Shown here: piece by piece, positions 8,238 through 16,072 of the stretch
Layout: every line of letters starts with the position of its first letter
Numbering within the stretch: position 1 is the first letter of the stretch
IMG/VR virus record: IMGVR_UViG_3300049427_000004
Location: 62,001 to 126,000 of that record
DNA length: 64,000 bases
Source: a virus
Strand: one strand, 5' to 3'
The notes under the pieces: generated by a model
Databases searched by the model: none
Seen by the model: the letters and a program-made list of their open reading frames with translations, nothing else
What the model was told of the DNA's origin: nothing
Position numbers and translations under genes: made by a program

Positions 8238-9347
8238 TTAAAAAGGAAGGCTATCTTCTGCAAATGGATCTGAGGAATCAGAAGCAAATGGATCAGAACT
8301 CTCATTTACAAACGGACTATCTTCTTTAGGATTAGACATTTCTTCATCCTTTAGATACTCGATTAGTTTTGTCTTTTGCACATAGCTAACAATTTCAAGA
8401 CCTTTCTTTTCTCCAGTCACAACTTTTTCTTGGCGAATTGTTTTATCGCCTTCTTCAATGTCTGCGAATGGATCATCACTTTCGAAACTATCAACTACAT
8501 CAACATAACTAATAATTGCACGATTGTTATCTGCTCCGATTACTTCAATAAAGTCACGATATTCAAGTGTTGCGAATGCATCTGCAAGTGATTTTTTACC
8601 TTCTGCCACTTCTTTCTGATATACAACAAGTTCAGCGTCTTCGACCTTACTACGTTCTTTTCCATAAGAAAGCACTACTGCTTTCACTGTTGTATTACCA
8701 GTGTTCTCATTCTGTGTTGCACTTTTAACTCCAATTTGCAAATTAAAATAATTTACTTCTTTGAAATCAGGTGAATTGAAGTCACAGACATAGTTAACCT
8801 TAGTATCTTTATCAATTTTAATTTCTTGACCGTCTTCTACAGCATTGAGACTCTTAATCATGCGCTTAGTGATGATCATTGGAGTGCCATCATCTGTGGT
8901 GAAGCTGCTGAATTCATAGAACCCTTTTACTTCAACCCATTTGTCTGTATCAACGAGTTTTCCATACTCTTCTGTATTATCCCAATCCGTACCACCCAAA
9001 ACGTTATATGTATTGTCAGGAAACTTTTCTTTGTCAAAGCGGTCAGCCCAAGGCACTTCAACTGATTTACCAGTTGCACTACTATAAGGATATACAGACT
9101 TCATTTCCATTCCGTTTAGTTCAAGCTTCAGATCGTTACTATAAGCTGTCTCTAGGCTGAATGTTAGAACTCGACGAGGTTTCTTGGTTTGTGTAAGGCT
9201 TTCTTTAAAGTAAGGAACATCTTGCCACTCTTTATTCTCATCTTGCTTACGAACTGGTTTTACTTTACCTACAAAATGAAAATAATTTTTAAACTCTTTG
9301 CCACCATGTTTCTTATTCAACTTCACCAACGGTTTTTCTTTAGCCAT
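8238..9347 (-). CDS. SSB-like single-strand DNA-binding protein
   Basis: 369 aa, ATG behind AGGGAGTAG. The body is beta-rich and resembles no SSB I can align by eye, but the C-terminus is a typical SSB tail: a disordered acidic stretch with three repeated SDPFA-type units ending DSLPF, similar to the DDDIPF tip used by bacterial SSB to recruit partner proteins. Position directly upstream of a recombination-type ATPase supports a single-strand DNA role. Confidence 0.6.
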   Translation of the reverse strand: MAKEKPLVKLNKKHGGKEFKNYFHFVGKVKPVRKQDENKEWQDVPYFKESLTQTKKPRRVLTFSLETAYSNDLKLELNGMEMKSVYPYSSATGKSVEVPWADRFDKEKFPDNTYNVLGGTDWDNTEEYGKLVDTDKWVEVKGFYEFSSFTTDDGTPMIITKRMIKSLNAVEDGQEIKIDKDTKVNYVCDFNSPDFKEVNYFNLQIGVKSATQNENTGNTTVKAVVLSYGKERSKVEDAELVVYQKEVAEGKKSLADAFATLEYRDFIEVIGADNNRAIISYVDVVDSFESDDPFADIEEGDKTIRQEKVVTGEKKGLEIVSYVQKTKLIEYLKDEEMSNPKEDSPFVNESSDPFASDSSDPFAEDSLPF

Positions 9348-9511
9348 TATTATTATCTACTCCCTTATTTTTGTTTCTAATTTTTTATGTATAACACTAT
9401 TATGAGGTAAGGGAGTAACAAGGTGGATCTCGACCATAATCTATGGTTCATCACATCCTTTCAATATTGCGTTTCTATGTCATCACTCAGTTTCAAGTGT
9501 TGATTTATTAA

Positions 9512-9589
9512 TGGTGGACTCTGTGGGGCACGATCCCACAACCTACCGCTTATGAGACGGTTGCTGCTAACCAGTTGAGCTAAGAGTCC
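9512..9589 (-). tRNA. tRNA-Ile2 (CAU anticodon, lysidine type)
   Basis: Cloverleaf: 7-bp acceptor GGACTCT/AGAGTCC, encoded CCA end, anticodon stem ACCGT/GCGGT with loop CTCATAA (anticodon CAU), T stem GTGGG/CCCAC. The acceptor start and CTCATAA loop resemble bacillar tRNA-Ile(CAU), which needs TilS lysidine modification to read AUA, rather than tRNA-Met. The D stem appears shortened to 3 bp. The T loop is ATCGTGC instead of the usual TTCGANN: positions 54 and 58 look swapped (A and T). Confidence 0.8.
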
Positions 9590-9595
9590 TTAATT

Positions 9596-9689
9596 TGAGG
9601 ACGGAAGGGATTGAACCTTCCCAACGCACCAGCGTCAATACAGGATTCGAACCTGAGTGATCCGTCGATCTTGGCCTTCCAGCATCCTC
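9596..9689 (-). tRNA. Class II tRNA-like gene, possibly tRNA-Ser(CGA)
   Basis: 94 nt. Acceptor GAGGATG/CGTCCTC (one G-U pair), T arm GAAGG-TTCAATC-CCTTC directly before the 3' acceptor strand, long variable hairpin CGC-TGGT-GCG with extended pairing, and a CAGG-TTCGAAT-CCTG arm whose loop would place CGA as anticodon. No CCA is encoded. The D-arm region is 26 nt and does not fold normally, so this could be an unusual or decayed tRNA. Confidence 0.5.
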
Positions 9690-9763
9690 ATGAAATGTAC
9701 GATTTATTATCTTTTGCTTTATAAGATGCAGCTACATCTCAATCAGCTCCTTTCGGTAGGATC

Positions 9764-9793
9764 AATTTATCACTTTGAATTAATAATTGTCAA
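9764..9793 (-). promoter_or_regulatory. Sigma-A-type promoter for the tRNA pair
   Basis: Minus-strand TTGACA, 18-base spacer, TAAATT, about 75 bases upstream of the tRNA-like gene at 9689. Confidence 0.55.
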
Positions 9794-9849
9794 CGTTTTT
9801 ATTTTTTCTTTTTATTATCTATACTTCAACCTTTTACACTCAGATGCTT

Positions 9850-10014
9850 CTAGATAATAATGACACGAAACACTCCTTCAATCAGTTCCACTTCTTTTTT
9901 CTCAATATCAGAAACGAAAGTAATCCAACTCCTATATGCCTCTGATTCAAACACTTCACCATACTGCTTCAGAGTTTCAATATCTATGGTATATACTCTG
10001 TAACGATGACTCAT
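9850..10014 (-). CDS. Hypothetical protein, 54 aa
   Basis: ATG behind GGAGGATTCACGC. Begins MSHRYRVYTIDIETLKQYGEV and ends with a hydrophobic FRVIII. Unrecognised. Confidence 0.55.
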   Translation of the reverse strand: MSHRYRVYTIDIETLKQYGEVFESEAYRSWITFVSDIEKKEVELIEGVFRVIII

Positions 10015-10083
10015 GCGTGAATCCTCCATTCTCTTAAGGCTTCCTACCTATGCAGAGAAGCCTTGTAATTGAAATAAAATTGT

Positions 10084-10332
10084 TTAGCTTTTAACTGACA
10101 TGTATTCATTTGTAGTCGATTCAATTGCATCTATATCACCTCTGAAAACAGTGATCCATTTCGATAATTCATGCATATTTATTACATTTTCTTTTAAAAC
10201 TGAGTATGTATTTGAAGCTTTATCAATTCCACAGCAATGTTCAATCCACAACAGAAAGCTATCAGGATCATCTTCCCATTTCTCTAGTAAATCATCAATA
10301 TTAATCAAAATTGCTTCCCCCTCTGAATTCAC
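10084..10332 (-). CDS. Hypothetical protein, possible LytTR target
   Basis: About 82 aa from a GTG at 10332 with AGGAAA upstream; the frame stays open to an ATG at 10425 that lacks a ribosome site. Acidic N-terminal half (LLEKWEDDPDSFLLWIEHCCG). It is the first gene downstream of three TGTCGA repeats and lies next to the LytTR regulator, so it may be the regulated output. Function unknown. Confidence 0.5.
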   Translation of the reverse strand: MNSEGEAILINIDDLLEKWEDDPDSFLLWIEHCCGIDKASNTYSVLKENVINMHELSKWITVFRGDIDAIESTTNEYMSVKS

Positions 10333-10438
10333 TAGACAATATTTCCTATATATGTAGTATATAAGATCTATATATGGAAATGAATGATCAATTGCTATTA
10401 AAATTATGTATTGACACATAAGCATTTTTTTGCTCTTG

Positions 10439-10507
10439 TGTCGACAAAAAAAGGATAAAGTGTCGAAAAAGACTCAATCCATTGTAATGAACAGAATACT
10501 TTGTCGA
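10439..10507 (-). promoter_or_regulatory. Spaced TGTCGA repeats, candidate LytTR operator
   Basis: TGTCGA occurs at 10439, 10461 and 10502. The first two are in the longer context TGTCGAMAAAA and exactly 22 bp apart, the spacing of the paired direct repeats bound by LytTR dimers. They lie between the LytTR gene and the next gene downstream. No binding data; inference from spacing and position. Confidence 0.4.
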
Positions 10508-10567
10508 ATACTGTAGATTACTGATATTTTTCTTTTGTGATCACGCAAATCCAACGCAAAAACTAAA

Positions 10568-11071
10568 CTATCTGCTCCCTAATGGCGAATATTCAAATAC
10601 GTCTCTTACTGACTTATTGAGGTATAGATCTCTTTCTTTACCTAATTCAGATTTTAGTACACCTCTAATCGCAGCTCCAGATACAGGAATAGAATGCTCT
10701 TTTGTGAAGTAAACACGATGTAAATTAGAGTGATACCATTGAATCATTTTCATATTAACCAATAATCCATTATCTAATTTCTTAAACTTGAAATTATCTA
10801 CAAGATGATCCTGCATGAACTCTAGATTCACATTAGAAGTTATCACCTCTCCAGTAACGAGAAAGATATTCGTTACATTATTTTTAGGATTGATAGCGTA
10901 TAGAATGGCTTCTACATCTACATTTTTTGCTCTATCTATTTTAACGGGAATGGAAATAAATTGTCCATTCTCCAGATTTTCCGAAATCCAATCACCTAAC
11001 TCCGCAAACTCATACTGCATAAAATTCTGCTCGTTGATTGTTTCTTTAATAAAATCTCTTCTAGTTTTCAT
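10568..11071 (-). CDS. LytTR-domain transcription regulator without receiver domain
   Basis: 167 aa, ATG at 11071 with GAGGTG upstream. The last about 105 residues match the LytTR DNA-binding domain (NIFLVTGEVITSN, KKLDNGLLVNMKMIQ, VYFTKEHSIPVSGAAIRGVL). The first about 60 residues do not resemble a response-regulator receiver: no conserved Asp/Lys pattern. This makes it unlike AgrA and more like HdrR/BrsR, LytTR regulators held in check by a partner membrane protein. It is the last gene of the agr-like cluster. Confidence 0.75.
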   Translation of the reverse strand: MKTRRDFIKETINEQNFMQYEFAELGDWISENLENGQFISIPVKIDRAKNVDVEAILYAINPKNNVTNIFLVTGEVITSNVNLEFMQDHLVDNFKFKKLDNGLLVNMKMIQWYHSNLHRVYFTKEHSIPVSGAAIRGVLKSELGKERDLYLNKSVRDVFEYSPLGSR

Positions 11072-11119
11072 TAAAGTACACCTCATTTCGTTTAATTGAT
11101 GTTAATCGGGTTGTGATTT

Positions 11120-11151
11120 GCTTGAGTGTACCCCATAAGGCACACCCAAGC
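11120..11151 (-). terminator. Hairpin between signal peptide gene and LytTR gene
   Basis: GCTTGAGTGT pairs with ACACCCAAGC (9 of 10) around a 12-base loop. No U-run follows, so it could stabilise the upstream mRNA or set the ratio of peptide to regulator rather than terminate fully. Confidence 0.4.
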
Positions 11152-11181
11152 ATAGTTATGTATTGTTATAAAAATTATGTA

Positions 11182-11322
11182 TTACTTACGCGGATCTAAA
11201 AACCAAACAATTTTTGATGTTGTGATGACAGTTGGGATTGCTAGAATGAGCGCTAACAAAGCTGTTGCGACAGATGACTTTTTAATATTTCTCACCTCCA
11301 TTATAAAATTAACGATACTCAT
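11182..11322 (-). CDS. AgrD-like cyclic autoinducer peptide precursor
   Basis: About 46 aa. Layout as in AgrD precursors: short amphipathic, basic N-terminus (IMEVRNIKKSS), hydrophobic helix, then a conserved-length C-terminus TTSKIVWFLDPRK. No cysteine is present, so a Ser would have to form a lactone ring, as in GBAP of Enterococcus. Start unclear: ATG at 11322 (GAGATAACT upstream), ATG at 11301, or an unusual ATT placed ideally behind GGAGGTGAGAAAT. Overlaps the membrane protein gene and is adjacent to an AgrB. Confidence 0.65.
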   Translation of the reverse strand: MSIVNFIMEVRNIKKSSVATALLALILAIPTVITTSKIVWFLDPRK

Positions 11323-11977
11323 AGTTATCTCTTCTAAAAGAAAGATATAGCAGAATGAGAGTTGAAACAATTAATACGAAAACAAAGATAAGTATTAAGT
11401 GAACATTATTATCATGATGCATACAAATATAGAGAACTCCACTTATAATTAAGATCAATGATACAGTAGCTGTTAGAAATTTTGTGTGTCCACCTTTATC
11501 CAAAGTAAAAGAAAAACCACTTTTACTCCAAATAATGTACAAAGATATTGTTGTTATAAGTGCAGCGTTAATGCTTTGTGTGAAGTAAGCTTTAGTTGAA
11601 AAGGAAGACATTAAATCATTTTCCGTTAGAACTCCGTAATGTAAAAATAATAATACAAGTACTGTTTGAATTAATGTAACTATAACTATTCCTACAGAAG
11701 AAGTGATAAGCATATGTAACTTCTTTTTCTTTGTGATTATAAACAAGAGAATCCAAATTATAAGAAGGTTTATGATTATTGGAGAGACAAAATCGTAAAC
11801 ATTAAATACTACTAGAAGGTATGTGAGAAATGTTGAACCGAGTGTGAGTATTACTAGTTCTTTTTTATAATAAGCAGGATACATATTAAAAAACGCTAAG
11901 ATAAAGAGAAACAAACTAAAATACTCTAGAGAGCTAAAAAACATATACCCTGCAAAATTCACAAAATGATCAACCAT
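11309..11977 (-). CDS. Multi-span membrane protein, candidate peptide receptor without kinase
   Basis: 222 aa with about six to seven hydrophobic segments (roughly 10-30, 40-60, 65-82, 88-112, 133-150, 170-186, 192-212) and a short charged C-terminus. Size and topology match the sensor half of AgrC, but no histidine-kinase domain follows. Located between agrB-like and agrD-like genes, the normal agrC slot in some orders. It could act as receptor, as an HdrM/BrsM-like inhibitor of the LytTR protein, or as an exporter. Role inferred from context. Confidence 0.6.
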   Translation of the reverse strand: MVDHFVNFAGYMFFSSLEYFSLFLFILAFFNMYPAYYKKELVILTLGSTFLTYLLVVFNVYDFVSPIIINLLIIWILLFIITKKKKLHMLITSSVGIVIVTLIQTVLVLLFLHYGVLTENDLMSSFSTKAYFTQSINAALITTISLYIIWSKSGFSFTLDKGGHTKFLTATVSLILIISGVLYICMHHDNNVHLILIFVFVLIVSTLILLYLSFRRDNYEYR

Positions 11978-11983
11978 CTTCTT

Positions 11984-12508
11984 CTACCGCCTCTTCACTC
12001 TTATTAAATCAAACCCTAAAACTAACCACATTGAAAGAAGGATTTCATTAACATAAAACGACATAACACAAAGTAATAAAGATATTATTTTCTTTGTGTA
12101 GAAGTGTTTTGATTCGTCATTGAAAGGTGCAAATATACTGTGCAAAACAATTGCAGTTATGAATGAAATAGTTGGATAATCTTGAACTATGTAGGATAAT
12201 GGAATCACTCCTAGTATAACTCCTATAGTTAAAAAGTAACAGATATCAACTGAAAAATGATGCCCACCATTCCACCATCTAATAAATGCAAATGAGATAA
12301 ATGACAAGAAAAGCTCTAACCATAATCCTGTTATCCACCCAAAGATTAAAAGTGTTAATGTAACTGCTATGTATAGAAGAATAATTTTCAATCTGTTTTG
12401 AATTTCCGTTAAGTCATTATTTTGTTTTTTTATATTTTCTTTTGTTTCATTTTCTAATTGATTCCAGATCCAACTTCCTATGTGTAAAGCTGCTCTTTTT
12501 AGTAGCAA
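11984..12508 (-). CDS. agrB: AgrB-like peptide-processing membrane endopeptidase
   Basis: 174 aa, TTG start behind GGGGATGC. The AgrB signature is clear: RWWNGGHHFSVDIC with the catalytic His and Cys placed as in AgrB, followed by several membrane spans. Known AgrB cuts the C-terminal tail of AgrD and forms the thiolactone or lactone. First gene of the signalling operon, with its own promoter. Confidence 0.85.
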   Translation of the reverse strand: MLLKRAALHIGSWIWNQLENETKENIKKQNNDLTEIQNRLKIILLYIAVTLTLLIFGWITGLWLELFLSFISFAFIRWWNGGHHFSVDICYFLTIGVILGVIPLSYIVQDYPTISFITAIVLHSIFAPFNDESKHFYTKKIISLLLCVMSFYVNEILLSMWLVLGFDLIRVKRR

Positions 12509-12533
12509 TTTTGCATCCCCTTCCGATGTACCT

Positions 12534-12563
12534 AATATATCATGTATTTACTATTCAAGTCAA
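12534..12563 (-). promoter_or_regulatory. Promoter of the agr-like operon
   Basis: Minus-strand TTGACT, 18-base spacer, TATATT, about 25 bases upstream of agrB. The plus-strand promoter at 41117-41146 has the same -35, spacer length and -10. Confidence 0.65.
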
Positions 12564-12600
12564 CGTTTTTTATTTAAATATATCATATTTTGTTTATATA

Positions 12601-12631
12601 AAAAAAGAAAACCCTAGATCAATATCTAGGG
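12601..12631 (-). terminator. Terminator of the MrpR-like gene
   Basis: CCCTAGAT / ATCTAGGG hairpin with a 4-base loop followed on the minus strand by TTTTCTTTTTTT. It overlaps the stop codon region of the upstream gene and separates it from the agr promoter. Confidence 0.8.
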
Positions 12632-13600
12632 CAATTGATAAACACTTTTCAGAACTTCTTCATTTAAAACGTCCTGTTTTAGACGATATAAATCACCCTC
12701 GGTCTTGTCGTTAAATCGATCCATAATCATGTCATAGTGCTCATCCACTATTTGATTATTATTGGACACGTATAGCTCTTTTAAATAATAGAGCATACCG
12801 CTCTTCGCAATATTAGCTGGTGTGAATGCAGGTTCGTCGATGCTTTTTGCAATTCTAGCCAGTGCGCTATATACAATGCTTACTCTGGCTTCATTGAAGC
12901 TTTTTACGCGAGTTTTTGCTGTACGAATTATATAATTATTTTCAACTAAAGTTGTGAATTCTGACTTTATATCAGCTGCTGGATCTCCATTTGCTTTGTG
13001 ATACCGTTCTTCATTGTAAGCGTTCATACAGATATCAATAGTTTCTTCTGGAACAGGTATGGTTCTACTAAGAGTGTTATCATCATGTAGATGAAGTCTG
13101 TGATTCGCAATATCTATGCTTTCTCTTTGTAAATTTAGTAATTCAGAACCACCTGTGCCCATCACGCCCTGAAAAATCAATTCAATTATCGCTTTATCTC
13201 GATGATTTACTCTGCCTCTGATTATTTTATTGATTTCGTCTCTAGTCCAAAACCTTTTCAGTACTTTGTTCGCGAACATTTGCTTCCACTCAGTATCAAC
13301 GAAGTCTAAAGGGTTAGTTCCAGTCTTATATCCAAGTTCTAAATTCCAATCAATATATTTCGATACATATGCTACGTTTGCCCCACTGGAAGCTTTTGTG
13401 GCTGGTCTAAAGAGATAAAATAGCTTCAATAGATCATCACGATTGAAATCAGCTAAGTCCTTATCGAGTTGTTCTTCAAGAGGTTGAGACACTTTAAAGA
13501 TTCTTGCGTTAATTTCTCTCGTTCCCTTGCTTTTAGTTGCCAGATATTCAAATTTGCGGTCTTGATTATATAGTCGGTCTTCATAGACAACATTAGACAT
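12626..13600 (-). CDS. Integrase-fold regulator, MrpR/YopR-like
   Basis: 324 aa, ATG behind GAGGAGAAATTT. It has the architecture of a tyrosine recombinase (N-terminal core-binding helices, C-terminal domain), but I cannot find the catalytic R...HxxR...Y set: the R-I region reads GTGGSELLNL. Its length and catalytic loss resemble SPbeta YopR (MrpR), the master repressor of lytic genes. The upstream DndB/YopQ-like partner supports that. If correct, this is the lysogeny repressor of the element. Confidence 0.65.
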   Translation of the reverse strand: MSNVVYEDRLYNQDRKFEYLATKSKGTREINARIFKVSQPLEEQLDKDLADFNRDDLLKLFYLFRPATKASSGANVAYVSKYIDWNLELGYKTGTNPLDFVDTEWKQMFANKVLKRFWTRDEINKIIRGRVNHRDKAIIELIFQGVMGTGGSELLNLQRESIDIANHRLHLHDDNTLSRTIPVPEETIDICMNAYNEERYHKANGDPAADIKSEFTTLVENNYIIRTAKTRVKSFNEARVSIVYSALARIAKSIDEPAFTPANIAKSGMLYYLKELYVSNNNQIVDEHYDMIMDRFNDKTEGDLYRLKQDVLNEEVLKSVYQLP

Positions 13601-13621
13601 TTAAATTTCTCCTCACGAAAT

Positions 13622-14968
13622 TTATTCAAACATGCTTCTTAATTCTTCTTGAAAATACTTTCTAATCAATTCTTTACTTTGGTTGGAATTTCTATTTCCT
13701 TGCTCTAGCATAATTTTGTCTAGTTTATTACCAGTTCCTTTTGTATAGTCAATCGTTTCAATTCCTTGAGTAATTAGACTAACAGGAAATTCTAATGATC
13801 CATTATATTTGTCGTAAATCAATTTTGCTAAAATCATAAATCCGCAGTGCATATTGTGATGATTAAACCAGCTTACAGAACGTCTTTTTTTCATGTCTGT
13901 TTTAAAATCTTCTGGGTATGCAGACAAGAAATATCCATAAAACTTTTTCAAGAAATCAGAAATCTCATACATCTCTTTTGTGCTTTCTGGTTTAAAGGTA
14001 ATATTTATTGAGTCAGCAAGTATTGAGTAGTTTGTGATCATATTCAAAGTCTTGCTTACAGTAGTCTTATCTGTTTCTACTCTATCTCTTAGTTCTGGAA
14101 TTTGAATCAAGTTTTTGGTTACTAGACCACCGAAAGAGTCATCTGTATTAAATCTTACTAAGTTCTTATCAAAGCGATTGACAGTATTCAATAATCCGAT
14201 ATGGTAACGAGCCATATTTAAATCATAATTACGAATCGAAACTTCAAATGATCCTTCTAAATCAGGATTCTCTTCCAAAGCTGCCATGGTTCCCATCAAA
14301 CGGTGCATGCCGTCTACAATGTTGAGGTTCGTTCCCTCTTCAATAATCAAATCCCCATCTTCGTATTCATAATTGTCATTTCCATCTGCAAGTATGTTGA
14401 AAGTTAATGTTGACTTAAGAAATTTACCTTCAAGCATTAATCTTGCGATATTATTCACGCTCTTTTTTATTACTGTAGGAGTTTTTTTGATGTTTCCTTT
14501 TGCCATTAACTTTTTCTTAGGTGCTCTTTGTGTTTCATAGTTATACGTCAAAAGACCTGCGTTCCATATCTTTTTAAGTTCTTGGTAAGTGATTAATGTT
14601 AAAAATTCATTGTGAGATGCTCTCAGTACACCTTCAATGACATAGGGAAATTCAAACCTGTCCTCTTGTTTCAGTTTAAGTTTTAATCCTTTTTGAATTT
14701 CTTTCTCGCTAAAAAATAATGTTGGAGCAATTCTTTCGTCTTTAGCAATCACATGCATTGCATGAATAATACAAATTAATTCTTCTTGGGTCAAGAAATT
14801 CAGTTTTTCATTATCATTCATGACTTGATCAAAAGTACCAAAAGTCATTTTGTGCTTCTGTGCGAGATATTCATCGATTTCTCTCAATTTGTCCTTATCT
14901 TTTGTCAAATCTGCAAACACTTCATTTATTGATTCTAAGATGTCTTTCTCTTGTGCTACTTCGCTCAT
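13622..14968 (-). CDS. DndB/DGQHR-like protein, YopQ-type
   Basis: 448 aa, ATG behind GAGGAGATGTTT. Contains VDGMHRLMGTMAAL near residue 220, the DGQHR-type signature of DndB-like proteins. SPbeta carries a similar-sized gene (yopQ) next to yopR, and the same order is seen here, with a 21-base gap before the integrase-fold regulator. Molecular function unclear; in DNA phosphorothioation systems DndB is regulatory. Confidence 0.6.
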   Translation of the reverse strand: MSEVAQEKDILESINEVFADLTKDKDKLREIDEYLAQKHKMTFGTFDQVMNDNEKLNFLTQEELICIIHAMHVIAKDERIAPTLFFSEKEIQKGLKLKLKQEDRFEFPYVIEGVLRASHNEFLTLITYQELKKIWNAGLLTYNYETQRAPKKKLMAKGNIKKTPTVIKKSVNNIARLMLEGKFLKSTLTFNILADGNDNYEYEDGDLIIEEGTNLNIVDGMHRLMGTMAALEENPDLEGSFEVSIRNYDLNMARYHIGLLNTVNRFDKNLVRFNTDDSFGGLVTKNLIQIPELRDRVETDKTTVSKTLNMITNYSILADSINITFKPESTKEMYEISDFLKKFYGYFLSAYPEDFKTDMKKRRSVSWFNHHNMHCGFMILAKLIYDKYNGSLEFPVSLITQGIETIDYTKGTGNKLDKIMLEQGNRNSNQSKELIRKYFQEELRSMFE

Positions 14969-15157
14969 TTAAACATCTCCTCTGGTTTCACATTTATACG
15001 TTCATTAAACTGCGCAAACATTCTTACTTTAAATATTAACATATTAAGTGCAAAAAATACATAGCTGTTGCTTTGATTAAAAGCAAAAACTACATATTCT
15101 CTAACCACACATTCATTTTTGAGTCTTATACATAAAGTCCTAAAAAGTAACTCTGAT

Positions 15158-15172
15158 AAAGTCAATGTTTAT
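15158..15172. promoter_or_regulatory. AAAGTCAATGTTTAT repeat in the leader of the MrpR-like operon
   Basis: One of three exact copies in the window (also 6808-6822 and 41574-41588). Here its reverse complement supplies TTGACT, which could serve as a -35 for the operon starting at 14968 (17-base spacer to TAGGAC). Candidate operator of the element's repressor. Confidence 0.5.
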
Positions 15173-15217
15173 TAAGGGTTTTACGAAGACAAAAAGACGA
15201 TGAATTTCCTCTTTCAT

Positions 15218-16072
15218 CTACTCAAGAAACTCCACAAACACTGGAGTCATCATATTCCCACTTCTCAAAAATCCTCTATGCTTTACTCTACACTTTATCA
15301 CTGGTTGAATCCAAACACTATTTTCGTTCTCACCAGTTTTCAATGTTTCAGCTAAAGGATAAAACTCCTTTTTCTGTTTTGGCGAAATTCCAAACTCAAC
15401 AAAACCTTTTCCTTCATCATTTTTTAGATACCAACCTACACTATCTTTCCTATAACCAGTTATTACACAGTCTGAGTAATACCAGTTAATAATCTTGTAG
15501 AAAACGTCTTTTGGTCTTTTACCAGCCTGATATCGTGAATCTAGACGTTTGGCTACCATACCCTCCAGTTCATGCTGTTTGATTATCTCAAAAAGTATTT
15601 TCCCTTTCTCTGCTACATAAACAACTTTAGTCATATGTGGTTGATTCTCAACAACTTTATCTAAAATTTGTTTGCGCTCCAATAAAGGTAAATTCAAAAT
15701 AGACTTATTTTTATTAAATAGAATATCAAAAACAATAAATGTCGTTGGAAACTTTTTTACTGCAAATTCAACACTGATACTCTTCTTACTTGTTATTCGA
15801 CTCATTACAGCTTCGAAATCCTCTTTTAATGGGTTTTCTGGATCATAACAGACTAATTCTCCATCCAAAATAATACCCTTATCAACCTTAAGAGAAGTGA
15901 TTTCAGGTAAACTTGAAGTTATGTCATTACCATGACGAGTAAAGAGTTTAATTCCATTTTCAGAACTAATCAATTCCAGTCTAACTCCATTTGCTTTGGG
16001 TTCAAAAATAAATTTACTTGAATCAAAAGGAGTTTCACGACTATCAAGTAGCATAGGTTCAATGAACTTCAT
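15218..16072 (-). CDS. ATP-dependent DNA ligase (LigB/LigD type)
   Basis: 284 aa. The nucleotidyltransferase motif I is EPKANGVRLE (catalytic Lys near residue 27), followed by FTRHGNDITSSLPE, ILDGELVCYD (motif III), FDILF, EGMVAKRLDSRY (motif IV) and KIINWYYSDCVITGY (motif V), then an OB-fold C-terminus. Length is that of a minimal ligase; no polymerase or nuclease domain. It starts within the Ku stop (ATGA overlap), so the two are coupled for end joining. Confidence 0.88.
   Translation of the reverse strand: MKFIEPMLLDSRETPFDSSKFIFEPKANGVRLELISSENGIKLFTRHGNDITSSLPEITSLKVDKGIILDGELVCYDPENPLKEDFEAVMSRITSKKSISVEFAVKKFPTTFIVFDILFNKNKSILNLPLLERKQILDKVVENQPHMTKVVYVAEKGKILFEIIKQHELEGMVAKRLDSRYQAGKRPKDVFYKIINWYYSDCVITGYRKDSVGWYLKNDEGKGFVEFGISPKQKKEFYPLAETLKTGENENSVWIQPVIKCRVKHRGFLRSGNMMTPVFVEFLE

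Noticed and set aside
9417-9456. Third tRNA gene next to the tRNA pair
   Set aside because: A CCATAA/TTATGG-like hairpin is present but no acceptor stem, T arm or anticodon arm can be built.
10084-15000. Arbitrium (AimR/AimP) switch
   Set aside because: No TPR-type receptor of AimR size and no short secreted peptide of AimP type is seen here; the signalling genes are Agr-like.
14965-15165. 66-aa minus-strand frame upstream of the DndB-like gene
   Set aside because: Its start codon is part of the TTGACT -35-like element, there is no ribosome site, and composition is that of a leader.
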